Below, in pieces: positions 25,345 through 36,610 of a stretch of 64,000 nucleotides of DNA. The position numbers and the translations under genes were made by a program. Within the stretch, counting starts at the first letter, position 1; each line of letters opens with the position of its first letter. Below the pieces are notes generated by a model that saw only the letters and a list, made by a program, of their open reading frames with translations, was not told where the DNA came from and searched no databases. The stretch comes from Marthasterias glacialis (taxonomy: Eukaryota; Echinodermata; Asteroidea; Forcipulatida; Asteriidae), in contig OU452235.1 of assembly GCA_911728455.2 (NCBI GenBank), forward strand, positions 12,138,634 to 12,202,633, read 5' to 3'.

Positions 25345-25682
25345 TTAAAGGCAAGTGATACCTTTGGTGTTTGGAACCGTACGTTTGTTACAATCATATA
25401 ATTGTAGATATACCCTAAAACTAACCTGTGAAAATTTTGTTTCGAAAGATCGTTGCATTTTTGAGATATCGGAAATAATCTGGAGCAGTTATTTCCACGC
25501 AGAGGGATCCGAAAATGCAAAAAAGTTTTTCATTCATGAGAACTGATTCACGCATGAATCATTTCTCAGATTCAAATTTTGGGGCAGAAAATTATCTCTT
25601 TCTCCATAACGACATTACTTCAAAGGTAGTTGTTTCTTACGGTGTTTTATACTATCAACAGCTTAACCAAGTAAGCCTTTAA
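25345..25682. mobile_element. MITE of the TTAAAGGCA family
   Basis: Starts TTAAAGGCAAGTGATACC and ends CAAGTAAGCCTTTAA; the middle has ATCATTTCTCAGATTC with matching GAACTGATTCACGCATGA. TTAA at both ends suggests TTAA insertion. Related to 46409-46731. Confidence 0.6.
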
Positions 25683-26199
25683 TATAGAGAATGCCGTATT
25701 TTCGCATGTGCCTCAATCAGACAAAATCCTCCAAATCCCCCGGAGGATTATGGAGGACTTAGGAAGGTCGACATTTGATACATGGAGGACTGTGGAGGAT
25801 TGAGGAAGCATCCTTCAATGAGATTTGGAGGATTGTGGTGGATTTAGGGCATTATGAAAATTTACTATGGAGGATTCTGGAGGACTTCAGAAGATTTTGG
25901 AGGACAATGAATAATTAAGGAAATTTATTGTTGTATGTGAATGGTATGCATGGTGCATGTGCTTTGTCTTGCAAATTGTGCATTGTTATATACAAAGGAT
26001 TCTTTATGCACAAACTCATTTGGAGGATTTTGAAGGATTGAGGCAGTGAGTTTCATGCACAACTCATTTTTGGAGGACTATGAAGGATTGAGGAAGGTCC
26101 CTAGTAATTAACGCTTGGGAGTTAGGGTTAAAACCCTGCAAAATCACATGACTGCATATTTAGTGAAAAATGCCGGTTGGATACAGCATTCTCTATAAT
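25683..26199. mobile_element. Element with TATAGAGAATGC ends and GGAGGATT repeats
   Basis: TATAGAGAATGCCGTAT at the left and ATACAGCATTCTCTATA at the right are inverted. The interior is a degenerate array of GGAGGATT / GGAGGACT motifs (for example TGGAGGACTGTGGAGGATTG). A further piece of this repeat lies at about 26410-26545 with TCCTCCATAATCCTCCAGAG. Confidence 0.6.
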
Positions 26200-26821
26200 C
26201 CCCCTTTTTCGTTAAGGTGAAAACTTTACTGTATTTTGATTACCATTTGACACTATCGACCGTTTTATGAAATTACATCTGCAATTTGCGCTTATGAAAA
26301 TGACTAAAAGCAAAGTTAAAATTTGATAATGCAAGAATAAACTATAAGCCTACATATCCTATTGCACGTATATACAATTTGCTGATAATTAATCATCCTT
26401 CAGGTACACCATTCATTAAAACCCTAACCTTCCTAAGTCCTCCATAATCCTCCAGAGGATTTGGGTTGATTGAGGCACATTCGAAAATCACCAATTGGAG
26501 GATTATGAAGGATTGAGGAAGGTCCTTAGTAATTAAAGCTAGGGAGTACATGTATACAAATAATGAATGTTTATGAATGCAATGGTGAGATTATTGTCAA
26601 GAGTTGAAAGATGGAATGTTCCTTTAACGAGATCTCATGGGGTGTGTGGCACCAAAGTGTAGCCAAGAGTTAAATGTAGCCCCAATCATGTATCTCAATC
26701 AAGAGGGGTCTCTCACAGAATCCTTGCTGCTTCCAAGATGCTGCAAAAGACCATCTTGGAAACGGGAATGATATAATATTAATGTTATCAGTAGTATTTT
26801 TTATTTCAATCTACCCGACAG

Positions 26822-26983
26822 GTCCCGATCCTTCTGCCATTGATCGTCTTCATCTGGGTCTATGTTTGTAGTTATAATCTACTCCTTGTGGCGTGCGTCG
26901 GTGCTTTGATTACGATCACTGGGATAACTGTCTGGTTGTTGTCTGGTGGAAGAAGAGGCCGCACTAGTTCACTGGTACAGCAG
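26822..26983 (+). CDS. Orphan exon coding for two membrane segments
   Basis: Bounded by an acceptor (CCCGACAG) and a strong donor (CAG|GTAAGTG). The 162 nt are open in phase 0-0 and give 54 residues: VPILLPLIVFIWVYV, a short polar gap CSYN, LLLVACVGALITITG, then ITVWLL and a basic stretch GGRRGRTSS. This looks like two transmembrane helices followed by a cytosolic basic tail. I do not recognise the family, and no partner exon was found within several kilobases on either side. It could be an internal exon of a gene with very long introns, or a stray or fossil exon. Confidence 0.45.
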
Positions 26984-28104
26984 GTAAGTGCCAATGAACT
27001 CTAGTCACAGAGACGGGTAAGAATTTATCAATATTTACCGTCACTATGCAATGCCTCAATTTCTAAATGCTTCAGCTGATGATACAATATTTTTTTTTCA
27101 CCTTTTGATTTTGTTTTTAATTTTCTATTGTAAATTTTGCCGAAAATTGCCTGAACATAAACTTTACTGAAATTATTAACCTTTTTTTTCATTTTGTATC
27201 GTTCCAAAAAGAGTTATAATTGATTGACCGAAGGCTATAGACCACATGCCTATTGTTGAAAACTTATATCCGCACTGTAGTGAAATTCGCCCGGCAATGT
27301 GCGCAATTCTTGTTTTGCATAAATTTGGTAAAGGAGTGTCAAAGGTCACATAATTCAAAGGCCCCGATCTGACCCATGATGTCACTGCTAATTGAAGTTT
27401 GTGCAAAATATGACATGTACGCACACCGCCAGAGGGCGCATTGTCTATACTGTTTCTTAATCACAGTTACCTATCTATACAGAAAAATTTCTGCCATACT
27501 TAATTTCATACTTTCTGCCATACTTTTTACTACATGCAAATAGTGTCTGGACTTGCCTTTGCTATTTGAAATAGCTTAATAATGTGCAACTTTAGCATGC
27601 CTTTATTAATATCCTAATTTTCCAACATGCTTGTTGTAAACCTTCTTAAAAAGGCTCAAATTCAATGTAAATCTTAAAGAGAAAATGTTAAGCCATGCAG
27701 TGTATATGGTTTCATCAATTTTTACAATGATCCAAATAGATGGGTATAGACAATAAGGTAGTGTTGTTTTGATAATGCTGGAATTAAGGTTCAAATTGAA
27801 ACACTTCTTATACCATTAACATACTATGGTACCAGTGTAGGAAAAGCCATGAAATGTAAACACCGTTTGCCAAACACTCCTATTGACCCAATTCACCTGA
27901 CGTCATCACGTGATAAATACTGGTTATGTCATTTTGGAGTCAGTTTCCTGTGTGTGTATGGTGCGCATTTTACGCAATGCGCACATGGTTAAATCTATGC
28001 CATTGTGTGACATTGGTGCAAGGGTTCTACAGATGAAACTAAATATTGGTTTAGAAATCTGAAAAAATATAGAATATTTATATATTTTTAGAAAGCTCCC
28101 TCTT
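26984..28104. other. Intergenic DNA upstream of OAS copy A's stop codon
   Basis: No recognised exon. The right part should be the 3' UTR of OAS copy A (minus strand); a minus-strand AATAAA, seen as TTTATT at 27602-27607, is one candidate poly(A) signal. Confidence 0.4.
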
Positions 28105-31100
28105 TTAATAGTAGCTCCAGTCTCTGTAAACAATAACATCTCTGAGGAGTGTTGTATAAAGTGTTGCTCGTGCAGCACGAGAAATAGTTTTCCTGGCGTT
28201 CCGTTCTCCAAGAAACTTGCAGACGTTGTTTGTTGGGTTAGTCGGATCCAACACTATGGGACTGTGAAGGAAAGAGGCTTCCGGGTAATTTTTTAAAAAC
28301 TCGTGAAAAGTTTTCTTACCTAATGCAAAAAAACTGGGCTCAAATTTTACGATGTGCAAAAAAACTGTGTAAATTGTTTTAAAAACTTGTGAAAAGTTTC
28401 TATAAATGCTATGTAATTCAAAGGACTTTCTACCCAAGGCCCAACACTGGGCTTAATTTTTTACAATCTGCAAAAAAATTGTGTAAAAGAGTTGTCTACA
28501 CCATTATGGCGATTTGTACTGTGGCATGGCACTTTTGCTTAGCAATTAAGATTAAAATAGTATCGGCTATGATAAATCTTTGGTCTTTTGTTATATCAGG
28601 ATGTTTCCCGATCTCAAGATTTGTTAAATGGCAAGGTAGCCACCAAGACAGTAGCTCACGTTTTTTGTTCATACACGTGTTTTGTTTTCTTCTTTGTGGT
28701 GATGTAGAAATCCCTGTGGCAATAATCCTCAGATATGACACACACTTAGGTTCAAGAATCTGTATCTCTAGATAAAAGGAAGAGCAAGGTGCTACAACCT
28801 GGCACTGTTTACCTTTAGAACTGCCGTACCACACCCCTTCCCTATATAACTCACGTTTCCATGTTAAGTAGACTGATAGCCTCGTCAGCATCTTCATCAT
28901 CATAGTTTTCGACCCAGTATACAGTCTGTATCTGGCGGGGGTCGGCCAAGTACTGCAGGACTTCCTTCAATCCCTGGGCTTTGTCAAAAATTGAGGGCTC
29001 ATCTGCCTCCTCCCACAAATGAATTGTCAACAGCTCAAGAAAGTAAGACTTCTTAAGTTGTACTGGGAGAGCTTCACGTGCCCAATCCTTCACCAGTCGG
29101 ATGAGCTCCTTCACATAGCCAGGCTGGCTCTTGATAAATTGTTGCCGTTGTTTGACAAGACAAGCAGAGTAGAACTCTCGATTGTCATCACTTTTACGTA
29201 GCATCGCTTCTGTCATAGCTTGCATGTCTGTGAGGAGAATGTCACAATTAATTTGGTGACCATTGCTGCAAGTTTACCATTGCTGCAACTTGTTTTACAA
29301 TGTCACCAACATGTTGCTCGATAACTCTACACTACAAAGACCAACCATTGTTCCAGGTGAGATGACCGGGCCCAATTTCCAGTGTAGTAGTATCGTACTC
29401 AGTATTCATACTCAAGTACTTGAGAGCTGTTTTGATGGAACTCGTACTTGTACTCGTACTCGGCTAGCAAAGTACTCCAACCTCGTCCCCGGGGTGTGGC
29501 GAGCAGTACGAGGTTGATTGCTCTCTCACCCTGGTATTTGATCATTTGCATGTCCAAATTTTTTGGATACGCATGCAAATTAGAATAGTCTGTCTGCTTT
29601 TCGAAATTCACATCTTCGTCATAGTCTCGTTGCCCGGTACCAGATTTAATAGTCTGTTTAACGTTTGTTTCTATTGTAAAGTCGTTGTCCAATCAGGGTT
29701 CAAGTAAGGAGTTTTCATCCCAGGGTTTACATGGTAAACCATGGGGACGAGGTTGCAAAATACTCTAACTCGAAGTACATACTCGATACTCGACTGAAAA
29801 GCCGAAATGAAAGTGGTATTTTGGAACAAAGGAATAATACTCTGGAAAAAGTGCCAAATGTCTGTGACGTACTCATGTTTAAAAGATAGTTATCTTAACA
29901 AGCACACATTGACATCTAGAACTTCGTCAAACTAACAGTTAATGTTTTGTGCCTCATTTTGCAGTATTTTTATGTTAAGTACTCGTACTCGGAGATCCAA
30001 GTACTTGGTACTCGGCTGTTGGACTAGGTACTTGGATATCAGACTACTCAGTATTCGGATACTTGTATTCGTACTCGATGGCCCAAGTACCTGTACTCGA
30101 TTACTACTCGGCAACCCTAGTATTCAGCAGATACTAGACTGAAAAGTACTTGAGTACAACTACAACGCTGCCAATTTCATAAAGATGTTAAGCATGGAAA
30201 AACTCTGCTTAGCCAAAGGAGGTTGCCATACCATGTAATGCACATATTAAATGCTGTAGGTTCCAACTTTTTGGTAAGCAAACAATTCAGTCTCAAGGTT
30301 CAGTCAGTCAGTCATAATCGGGGTTCTCCGTCATGAAAAACAGCTGTAGTCATAAATATCTCTAATACAGTCAGATGTTAAGAACTTTTAGATAAGTATA
30401 TTCTTTTCACAGCAGTCCTCAAATTTTCATCACAATTAAAAGTAACTGTGTCTGTGAACTTCATTACTCAATCATAACAAACGGAACATTTTTGTGTGTA
30501 TGCTCACAAAAGTTACACTGTCTAACCCAGACCATCAACTTCATATAATGCATATAAATGTATAGTACAGTACATCAAGCACCCCAACAATTGTTTCTTT
30601 TCCCCCACCCCCCCTCCCCAATGAAATTGTCTAGTAATACGCCACTAACAAATAATATTATTTGCGTTTTACCCGTACACTGATGTTCTTTATAATAATA
30701 ATACTGAACATTTCTAGAGCGCCAGCATCCGTCTGAAAAGACGCTCAAGGCGCTTAACAACAAATACAGAAATCAAAGAAAAAAAAAGAAAGAAAAAAAA
30801 AGGATATATTAGGAGTCACAAAGTTTACGTCAGGATCTATGGAAGGATTTATAACAGTTTCAACATTTGGTTATTTTATCTTTTAGAGCAACAAACAAAA
30901 AACCTACCTCCATTATGATAGTTTTCAGCTGTTAGAAGAAGATCAACTTTCAAATCCAGCCCATTATACTCAAAATTGAAATGGATGACAAAAACATCAT
31001 TCCAGACTTCAGTAACACCATCTATTCCATCAAGGATATTCTTTGCAATCTCCTGACCTTTCTTGAGCCGATGTTTGTACCTCATTGGCCCATCGGCGTC

Positions 31101-32749
31101 AATAGAGTACCAGTCCATAAAAACAAATAGGTCTATATCAGACTGGTCTTTTAACATGGTGCCTTTGCCAAGTGACCCACCCTATAACATCAAACAAATA
31201 CATTAAGACAAGTGATGTTTGAAGCTTACCATGGAGTGAATAATAAGTATTAAATATTTGCAAATTTTACTCATAAATACTTCGAAGTGTTTATGCATTC
31301 TGATTAGTCGAAACGTGATCATGTGGTTGTGTTCCACTGGTCTGAAATCACTGATAAAGATGAAGTAGGAGTTGTTTAAGACCAGTTGGCTAACGTGTTC
31401 TGTGCTCAAAGCCATATGTGTGTTGGCGCACAAGCTTATGCGGGTACTAATAATGCTAAATGCAATCGATAAGCCTCCATACCGGTACTTTAGGATGCGT
31501 GCGTACCCACAACCAATGAGCGTCACATGCAATTTGACCCCTCACGAAATGGGGGACAGGAACTGAAAATGTACATAACAGACAAATTTTACAGATTTTC
31601 CATTATTATTAACCTTTTTAACAAAAAAAGGTATACTATGAACGGGAATCAAAGGGTATTGAAACGGTTTTAAATGGCAGTTCAAGACCTCTCAGGGTCG
31701 AGGCAATGCAGTAAAGGACCTCACCTTTGACTCTGTTCTTTATCGCATGGCCACGATCCTGCCGGTCTGAAACTGCCGTTTAAAACCTTATCACCATTCT
31801 TTTATTCCCTCTGTAAAGCTATGTGTAAATATCTTTTTGAAGGAGCGGTGGCTCTGAGAAGAGCCGTGTGGTTTAGTTGAGTTGTCAGCATCCTACAACC
31901 AACGGCTTCCTTTAAAAGCCAACACTCCTTCCAAAGGAAATTTTTTTCACAAGGTTGTACGTGCAAGTTTGACTAAAAATAGTTTTCATATTTTCACATT
32001 TTTAGACGAGGTCAAAAGGCGATGTGATGGTTGCTGTCATAACATTATGTAGAGACACGGGAAGGAGGCCGGTCCTCTAATTAAAAAGGAAGAGCATTCA
32101 CCACATACATAACAAAATGCACGACTTCTTAGACTTCTCAAAAATTACAACAGCACAGTACAGCCACAACAGTAGATTAAAATACAACTAGTATTACTAA
32201 GTACAAGTACAATGCGAAGGTGCCTTCCACTTTTTCTACCTCTGTTCTCCAGGCCCTAAACATTCCTGAAACCATCTCAACTCCTTAGGAGTATGCATCA
32301 CCAACAGCCGAATGTGCACAAACTTTGCTAAATCGTTCAAATCAACAAGTTACTCAGGTAATGACAGACTATTTGGCCTCCTACATATTGGCGTATTAAC
32401 TAGGCATTGCCATTTTGGGTGGGGGCAAGCAGTGGATAGGAAAAAATGTGGGGGGGGGGGGGGGAGGGGCAACTTGAGTCCAACACCTATTAAAAAAAAA
32501 TTCTATATATTTGGTGCTCAATGAACCTACCTTGACCACTTCTTTAATCTCGGGCCAGGCTGAGGTCAATTTATAAATCAAATAGTCGGCTGCAGAGGTG
32601 CAGTGGTCTCGATAAGCTCTGGATCCATCTTTGATATTTTCATTGTACCATGTTTCCAGAAAGATACGGGGAGAACACCATGGCTCCTGCTGATTCAGGC
32701 GACTGAATATCTTCCATGCTTTCTTGCCCAAGAATCCAGGCGATCCCAT
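28105..32749 (-). CDS. OAS: 2'-5' oligoadenylate synthase-like protein, copy A (intact, catalytic residues present)
   Basis: OAS enzymes are dsRNA-activated nucleotidyltransferases that make 2'-5' oligoadenylates in the cytoplasm or nucleus; the invertebrate effector is not established. Coding exons: 32749-32531, 31181-30908, 29227-28855, 28261-28105; phases agree and give 340 aa, a usual single-unit length. Motifs: VVK at the end of exon 1, then GGSLGKGT (aa 74-81), SDIDLFVF with D88 and D90, LDLKVDLLL with the third Asp at 153, LIRLVKDWAREAL, SYFLELLTIHLWEE, and the OAS C-terminal signature PIVLDPTNPTNNV. Exon 1 carries a 5' UTR stretch behind an acceptor at 32764 (TTGCAG), so a non-coding upstream exon is expected. 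Start: first ATG (MGSPGFLGKK) in frame after that acceptor. Intron 2 contains TACTCG repeats and a nested MITE. First gene of three in tandem. Confidence 0.88.
29393..30160. repeat. Degenerate TACTCG repeat blocks in OAS copy A intron 2
   Basis: Blocks at about 29393-29470, 29757-29800 and 29976-30160 consist of variants of GTACTCG / AGTACTTG (for example CTCGTACTTGTACTCGTACT). They flank or are interrupted by the element at 29480-29755. Transcribed as part of the OAS intron 29228-30907. Confidence 0.65.
29480..29755. mobile_element. MITE with CAACCTCGTCCCC ends nested in TACTCG repeats
   Basis: Left CCAACCTCGTCCCCGGGG and right CCATGGGGACGAGGTTG are inverted ends; flanks AGTACTC and AAATACTC fit insertion into the TACTCG repeat. 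No coding capacity. Confidence 0.6.
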
Positions 32750-33365
32750 TGTTACAGCGTTAACTGCAATAAACAAAAAGTGGATATTGTTAATTTAAAG
32801 AGATTATAGGGGGTTCATGTTTTTTTTTTATTGAATTACATGTTTCTGGATTTTTTTTCATAAGGGCAAACTGAGGGGGGGGGGGCACTGAGAATATATG
32901 TGCCCCCCCCCCCCCGCGCTACACCGCTGACCAGTCGATCTACAGTGATTTTCCTCTGACTGGTTACTTTGTATAGTATGTGACTATCTATGTGCACATA
33001 ATAATCATCTCTGACCCATAATGTTAATGCTGTTTCCAGGTCTCGAATTCAAAGACTCACCCTTGGTCTCGGGGCAACGATCACGGCGTCTCGTGTTGAT
33101 ACCTTAATTTTATAATCGACCAAAAATAGAAAGAGGAAGCCCCAAATTTAACAAATTGACGAAAGCATAATGTTTAAGCTGGCCTTGCGGTGGTTGTCCC
33201 CCCTTTTTTTCATTTGAAGTAGGCCCAACACAGTCTCACTTCTTAGTGGCTACACCTGACACCCACTTAATCATGAAATAATTTAAGAAGGCATTATACT
33301 TATACAGTAATATACAAAAGGTTTTGGAGTAGAGTTCTTATGGTAAAATCTGCCCCTACACCACT

Positions 33366-33493
33366 CACTCTAAAAATAACTTAGTCAAAACAGCGTTAAT
33401 TAGTCCTTTAAGACCACATTTTGACTACAATTTGTAAAATATGGTCTAAAATGACTAATTAAGGCTGTTTTGACTAACTTTAGTTTTACAGTG
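33366..33493. mobile_element. Hairpin MITE (CACTNTAAAA...AACTTAGTCAAAACAG)
   Basis: CTTAGTCAAAACAGC and TTAATTAGTC at the left pair with GACTAATTAAGGCTGTTTTG and ACTAACTTTAGTTTTACAGTG at the right. Almost the whole 128 nt folds back on itself. Lies upstream of OAS copy A. Confidence 0.75.
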
Positions 33494-33552
33494 CTCCCCA
33501 CCCACCTGCTCGTTTAAAATGACCTATCACAAAGCTGTTATTTTTTAACTAA

Positions 33553-34004
33553 CGCCCTTTTCACACTGTATCTCTTTTCCCCGGAGAATACAACCACTGG
33601 GAGGCCCCGGGAGTTTTTTTACACCTCCCTTACCCCGGCGCACTTTCACACTGTACCTGCATGCGTATCCCCTGGGTCGTTATTCCACGGGGTTCCGGTC
33701 GAACGTTTCACACTAGGGATGAATTTGTTGGTAAGCGGAAGTCGTCGCCATATGTCTGCCGTGTACATGACGTAACTGGGGTAAGCAAAACCCGCTTTCG
33801 TTTCCCACTAGTATTTATTCCCCGAGAGATTAAAAATACCCCGGGGTTTTGCCGTTTATACCCCTACTCCGGAGCAGGGGTGGCCATCCCACGGGGTTTG
33901 CTCATTCGCCGGGGCAGACCGGGGTTAAAGCGAATCAAGTGTGAAACGACTGACCGCTATTCCCCGTGGATATCCCCGGGGGAAAGCATAGTGTGAAAGG
34001 GGCT
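33553..34004. mobile_element. MITE with TTTCACACTGT-type ends
   Basis: Left CGCCCTTTTCACACTGTA and right ATAGTGTGAAAGGGGC are inverted; the interior is rich in CCCCGGGG-like palindromes and TTTCACACT repeats. The 111-codon open frame across it is not protein-like. Confidence 0.7.
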
Positions 34005-34619
34005 TAAAGCTGTTCAATCCTGACAAAGTTGTGTTGGTAGGTTTAGTCACAGTGATAAACAATTTTATCCAATACTACTTCGAATGTACCATCTAATCGC
34101 CCCTAACCATTGGTTACTAATTTAACCACCACACCCATTTGCCCCACTCTTGATAAGTTCTTATTGTTGGAGCACAGCTGTAGTCTGCTCAAATTCAGCC
34201 TAAAAATAGCCTTTTTCATTCAGCATATCACATGGTCTTGATGAAATGAAAAAAATTCATGTGATTGCGACATAATATAGTGCCAGAAAAGGGAATTCCC
34301 CAGAACAATGAGAAATTCTGTACTGTGGATGGAAAACAGCTGCATGTGTGAACACACTGGCTCGTGCACAATCAGTCAATGATTCATTATTCATTATGTG
34401 GGCACAGCCAGATACCGAAAATAAGGGGAATTTAAAAGGTCTCTAGTAGATGTTTCATTAGGAATTTTGTTTACAGGGAGGATTTGTACTAAGTGTCAAG
34501 GAAAATGTGCATAACAAATATGCTACATCATTACTAGGCCATTTTTGTATGGGATAAGGAGCAAAGTGAACAATAACAGCTCAACAACAGAGTCATAAGT
34601 AATGAAGAAGTAATGAAAC

Positions 34620-34915
34620 AAACCTATGAAAATTTCAGCTCATTTTGTTGTTTCATTTGCAAGAAAATTGCATAAAAATGCATTCGGCATTTTTGTATGC
34701 ATTTTTAATCTATTCTTAGGCCGAGTGTTAATCTCATGAGTCATGAGACTAAAATTAATTTGTTCTTATTTCATTCATTATTCAAAACTGATAACACTTC
34801 AGGCCGATATAATTTCAAGAAAAGGTTTCTACTATTCCATCATCTCTTACCATGTAAGGTAAATGTATAACTGTGAACATTTAAAAAAAATCTTACCAAT
34901 GTTGAGCTGGGGCTG
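34620..34915 (-). mobile_element. MITE family 6 fragment (inverted relative to the other copies)
   Basis: TTACCAATGTTGAGCTGGGG at the right and TCAGCTCATTTTGTTGTTTC in the left part are inverse complements of segments of the elements at 36251 and 38074; interrupted or diverged in between. Confidence 0.4.
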
Positions 34916-35416
34916 TACAGCGTATCAATATCCATCTGGCACTATGTATGTACTTACCCAGTTATAATACAGAAGCATCAGTCTTCAATAAGTTGGGTTA
35001 TGACAATATTGTAACCCCTGGTTTTTCTAATTAATCAAATTTATCAACAATGCAAGAAAGTGCCTACAGGTGCACTACAGTCTACATAATATATAAGACA
35101 ACACGATCGCATCTTTAAACGGTCAAATTTTTCTCACCTTTACCTTAATTCGTGCTTGCTTGAGACCAACAGTAACACGCGTTCAACCTCTCCGAATGCC
35201 ACCAGTTCTACAGTCGGTATACAAGTAGGGCTACGCAATTGAATGTTATTGTGACCAAAATAGAATGTAAAATTTCCAGCATTGACACATTCCCTCGATG
35301 AGAACGCCGTATTTTTTATTGGTATTGATTCAAAACGCTTCGGCGCCGTTATTGCAAGGTTATATCAACGTTTAAATCCTGCATGGGTAAAGTAATTACA
35401 AAATCTATATGGAACA

Positions 35417-35426
35417 GAAAACGAAA
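35417..35426 (+). promoter_or_regulatory. Candidate IRF-type element (GAAANNGAAA) upstream of OAS copy A
   Basis: GAAAACGAAA fits the core bound by interferon regulatory factors. It lies some 250-300 nt upstream of a possible minus-strand 5' UTR exon ending near 35137 and 2.7 kb from the start codon of copy A. A 10-nt AT-rich motif is easily found by chance. Confidence 0.25.
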
Positions 35427-36250
35427 ATGATTAAACTACTAAACGAGTCTGTAACAACAATTTGGAAAACGCAGGGTTTTCCGCGTATGGACATTATCAA
35501 CACTAAATTTGCAAAAACCCACGTATAACAAAATTGTCGTTTAGGGGCCTAATGTTTAGTTTAAAAACACGCTGACATAAATGGCAATCAGTAGGAAATT
35601 TAAGACACAAATCTTTGTTATACAGGTTGATATTGATATAACTTGATGTAATGTGCACAAAGTAAATTACTAGCCCATGGCTCGATTTACAAGAAAACAG
35701 TACATAAGCAAAAAAATAAAGGCACATATAATATGAGAAGATGACATTAGTCCCTTAGCAATCAACCATTGAATAGAAATGTTTTGATACGTTTCTTGAA
35801 AATGTCCAGTGACTCTGCTGAACGGATTTGATTAGGGAGACAGTTCCAAAGGAGTTGATGAAGGAGTGGGGGGGGTGTAATGCTAAGATATCTCATTTGT
35901 TCCAATTTGGTCGGTTTCTTTTAACACGTCCGACTGTCCTCATAAGAAGGCTCTCTTTGAGGGTCATGTTTGCAGCTCGTGCGATGTCTTTCTTGTCTTT
36001 CTTACTGTAACGCCCCAAGACGTTGTTGGTTGGATTGGCTGGATCCAACAGGATAGGTCTGATTGTGAAAGGGTAAGATGTTGTAAGATCATTAAAGTAC
36101 CGGTATATCACTAAGAAAACATTTCTCACTCACTCAGTCTGGGTGCCGCAGTAACAATTAAAAAACATAAGCAAATGTGGGTAATTAACGTAAGGGCTGT
36201 TTTGTTGTTGTTTTCTGTTTTTTGTTGTTGTTGTAATTAATAGGCCCTAT

Positions 36251-36610
36251 TAAAGCCCCAGCTCAACATTGGTAAAAGAAACATAAATGTTCACAGATTT
36301 ACATATTCCTTACATGATATACAGATAATATTATGGTAGAAAACTTCCCTTGAAATATTTCTGCCTTAAGTGTTATCGTTTTTAAATAGTAAATGAAACA
36401 AAATCCCAAATCAGTTTTCTCAGTGATACGAAAACTCTGCCAATAGGAATGTGTACAAAAATGCATTTTTACCGTTTTTTCGCAAATGAAACAACGAAAT
36501 GAGCTGACATTTTCACAGTTTTTTTATATATTTTTTTTAAACAAATATCTTGAATTTTGCAAATGATGAAAGCATTTACAGTCAGTTTACTAATGTTTAG
36601 CTGGGGTTAA
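36251..36610. mobile_element. MITE family 6 copy in OAS copy B intron 3
   Basis: Left AAAGCCCCAGCTCAACATTG and right CTAATGTTTAGCTGGGGTT are inverted ends. The interior AAATGTTCACAGATTTACAT and GAAACAACGAAATGAGCTGA is shared with 38074-38420. Confidence 0.75.

Larger units (their letters stand above)
16428..26821. other. Intergenic DNA after perlecan
   Basis: Perlecan 3' UTR at the left (to about 16.97 kb or further), then about 9.8 kb without a recognised exon. It holds MITEs (19236, 20072, 21328, 25003, 25345, 25683), a 0.45-kb inverted duplication (20830-21290 and 23850-24300), a CT-rich simple repeat near 23265-23280, and a Penelope-like tail motif near 24361. Open frames here, up to 119 codons at 22530, show no family resemblance. 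Confidence 0.6.
32764..35892. other. Spacer between OAS copies A and B
   Basis: Should contain the promoter and non-coding first exon(s) of copy A and the 3' UTR of copy B. Seen here: a family 3-like G/C-run element (about 32865-32935), a hairpin MITE (33366-33493), a CACACTGT-ended MITE (33553-34004), a family 6 MITE fragment (34620-34915), and possible minus-strand splice donors at about 35137 (AAAG|GTGAGA) and 34958 (CTGG|GTAAGT) that could end a 5' UTR exon. Confidence 0.5.

Noticed and set aside
33661..33996. 111-codon frame
   Set aside because: Lies wholly in the TTTCACACTGT-ended MITE and reads its CCCCGGGG-rich sequence.
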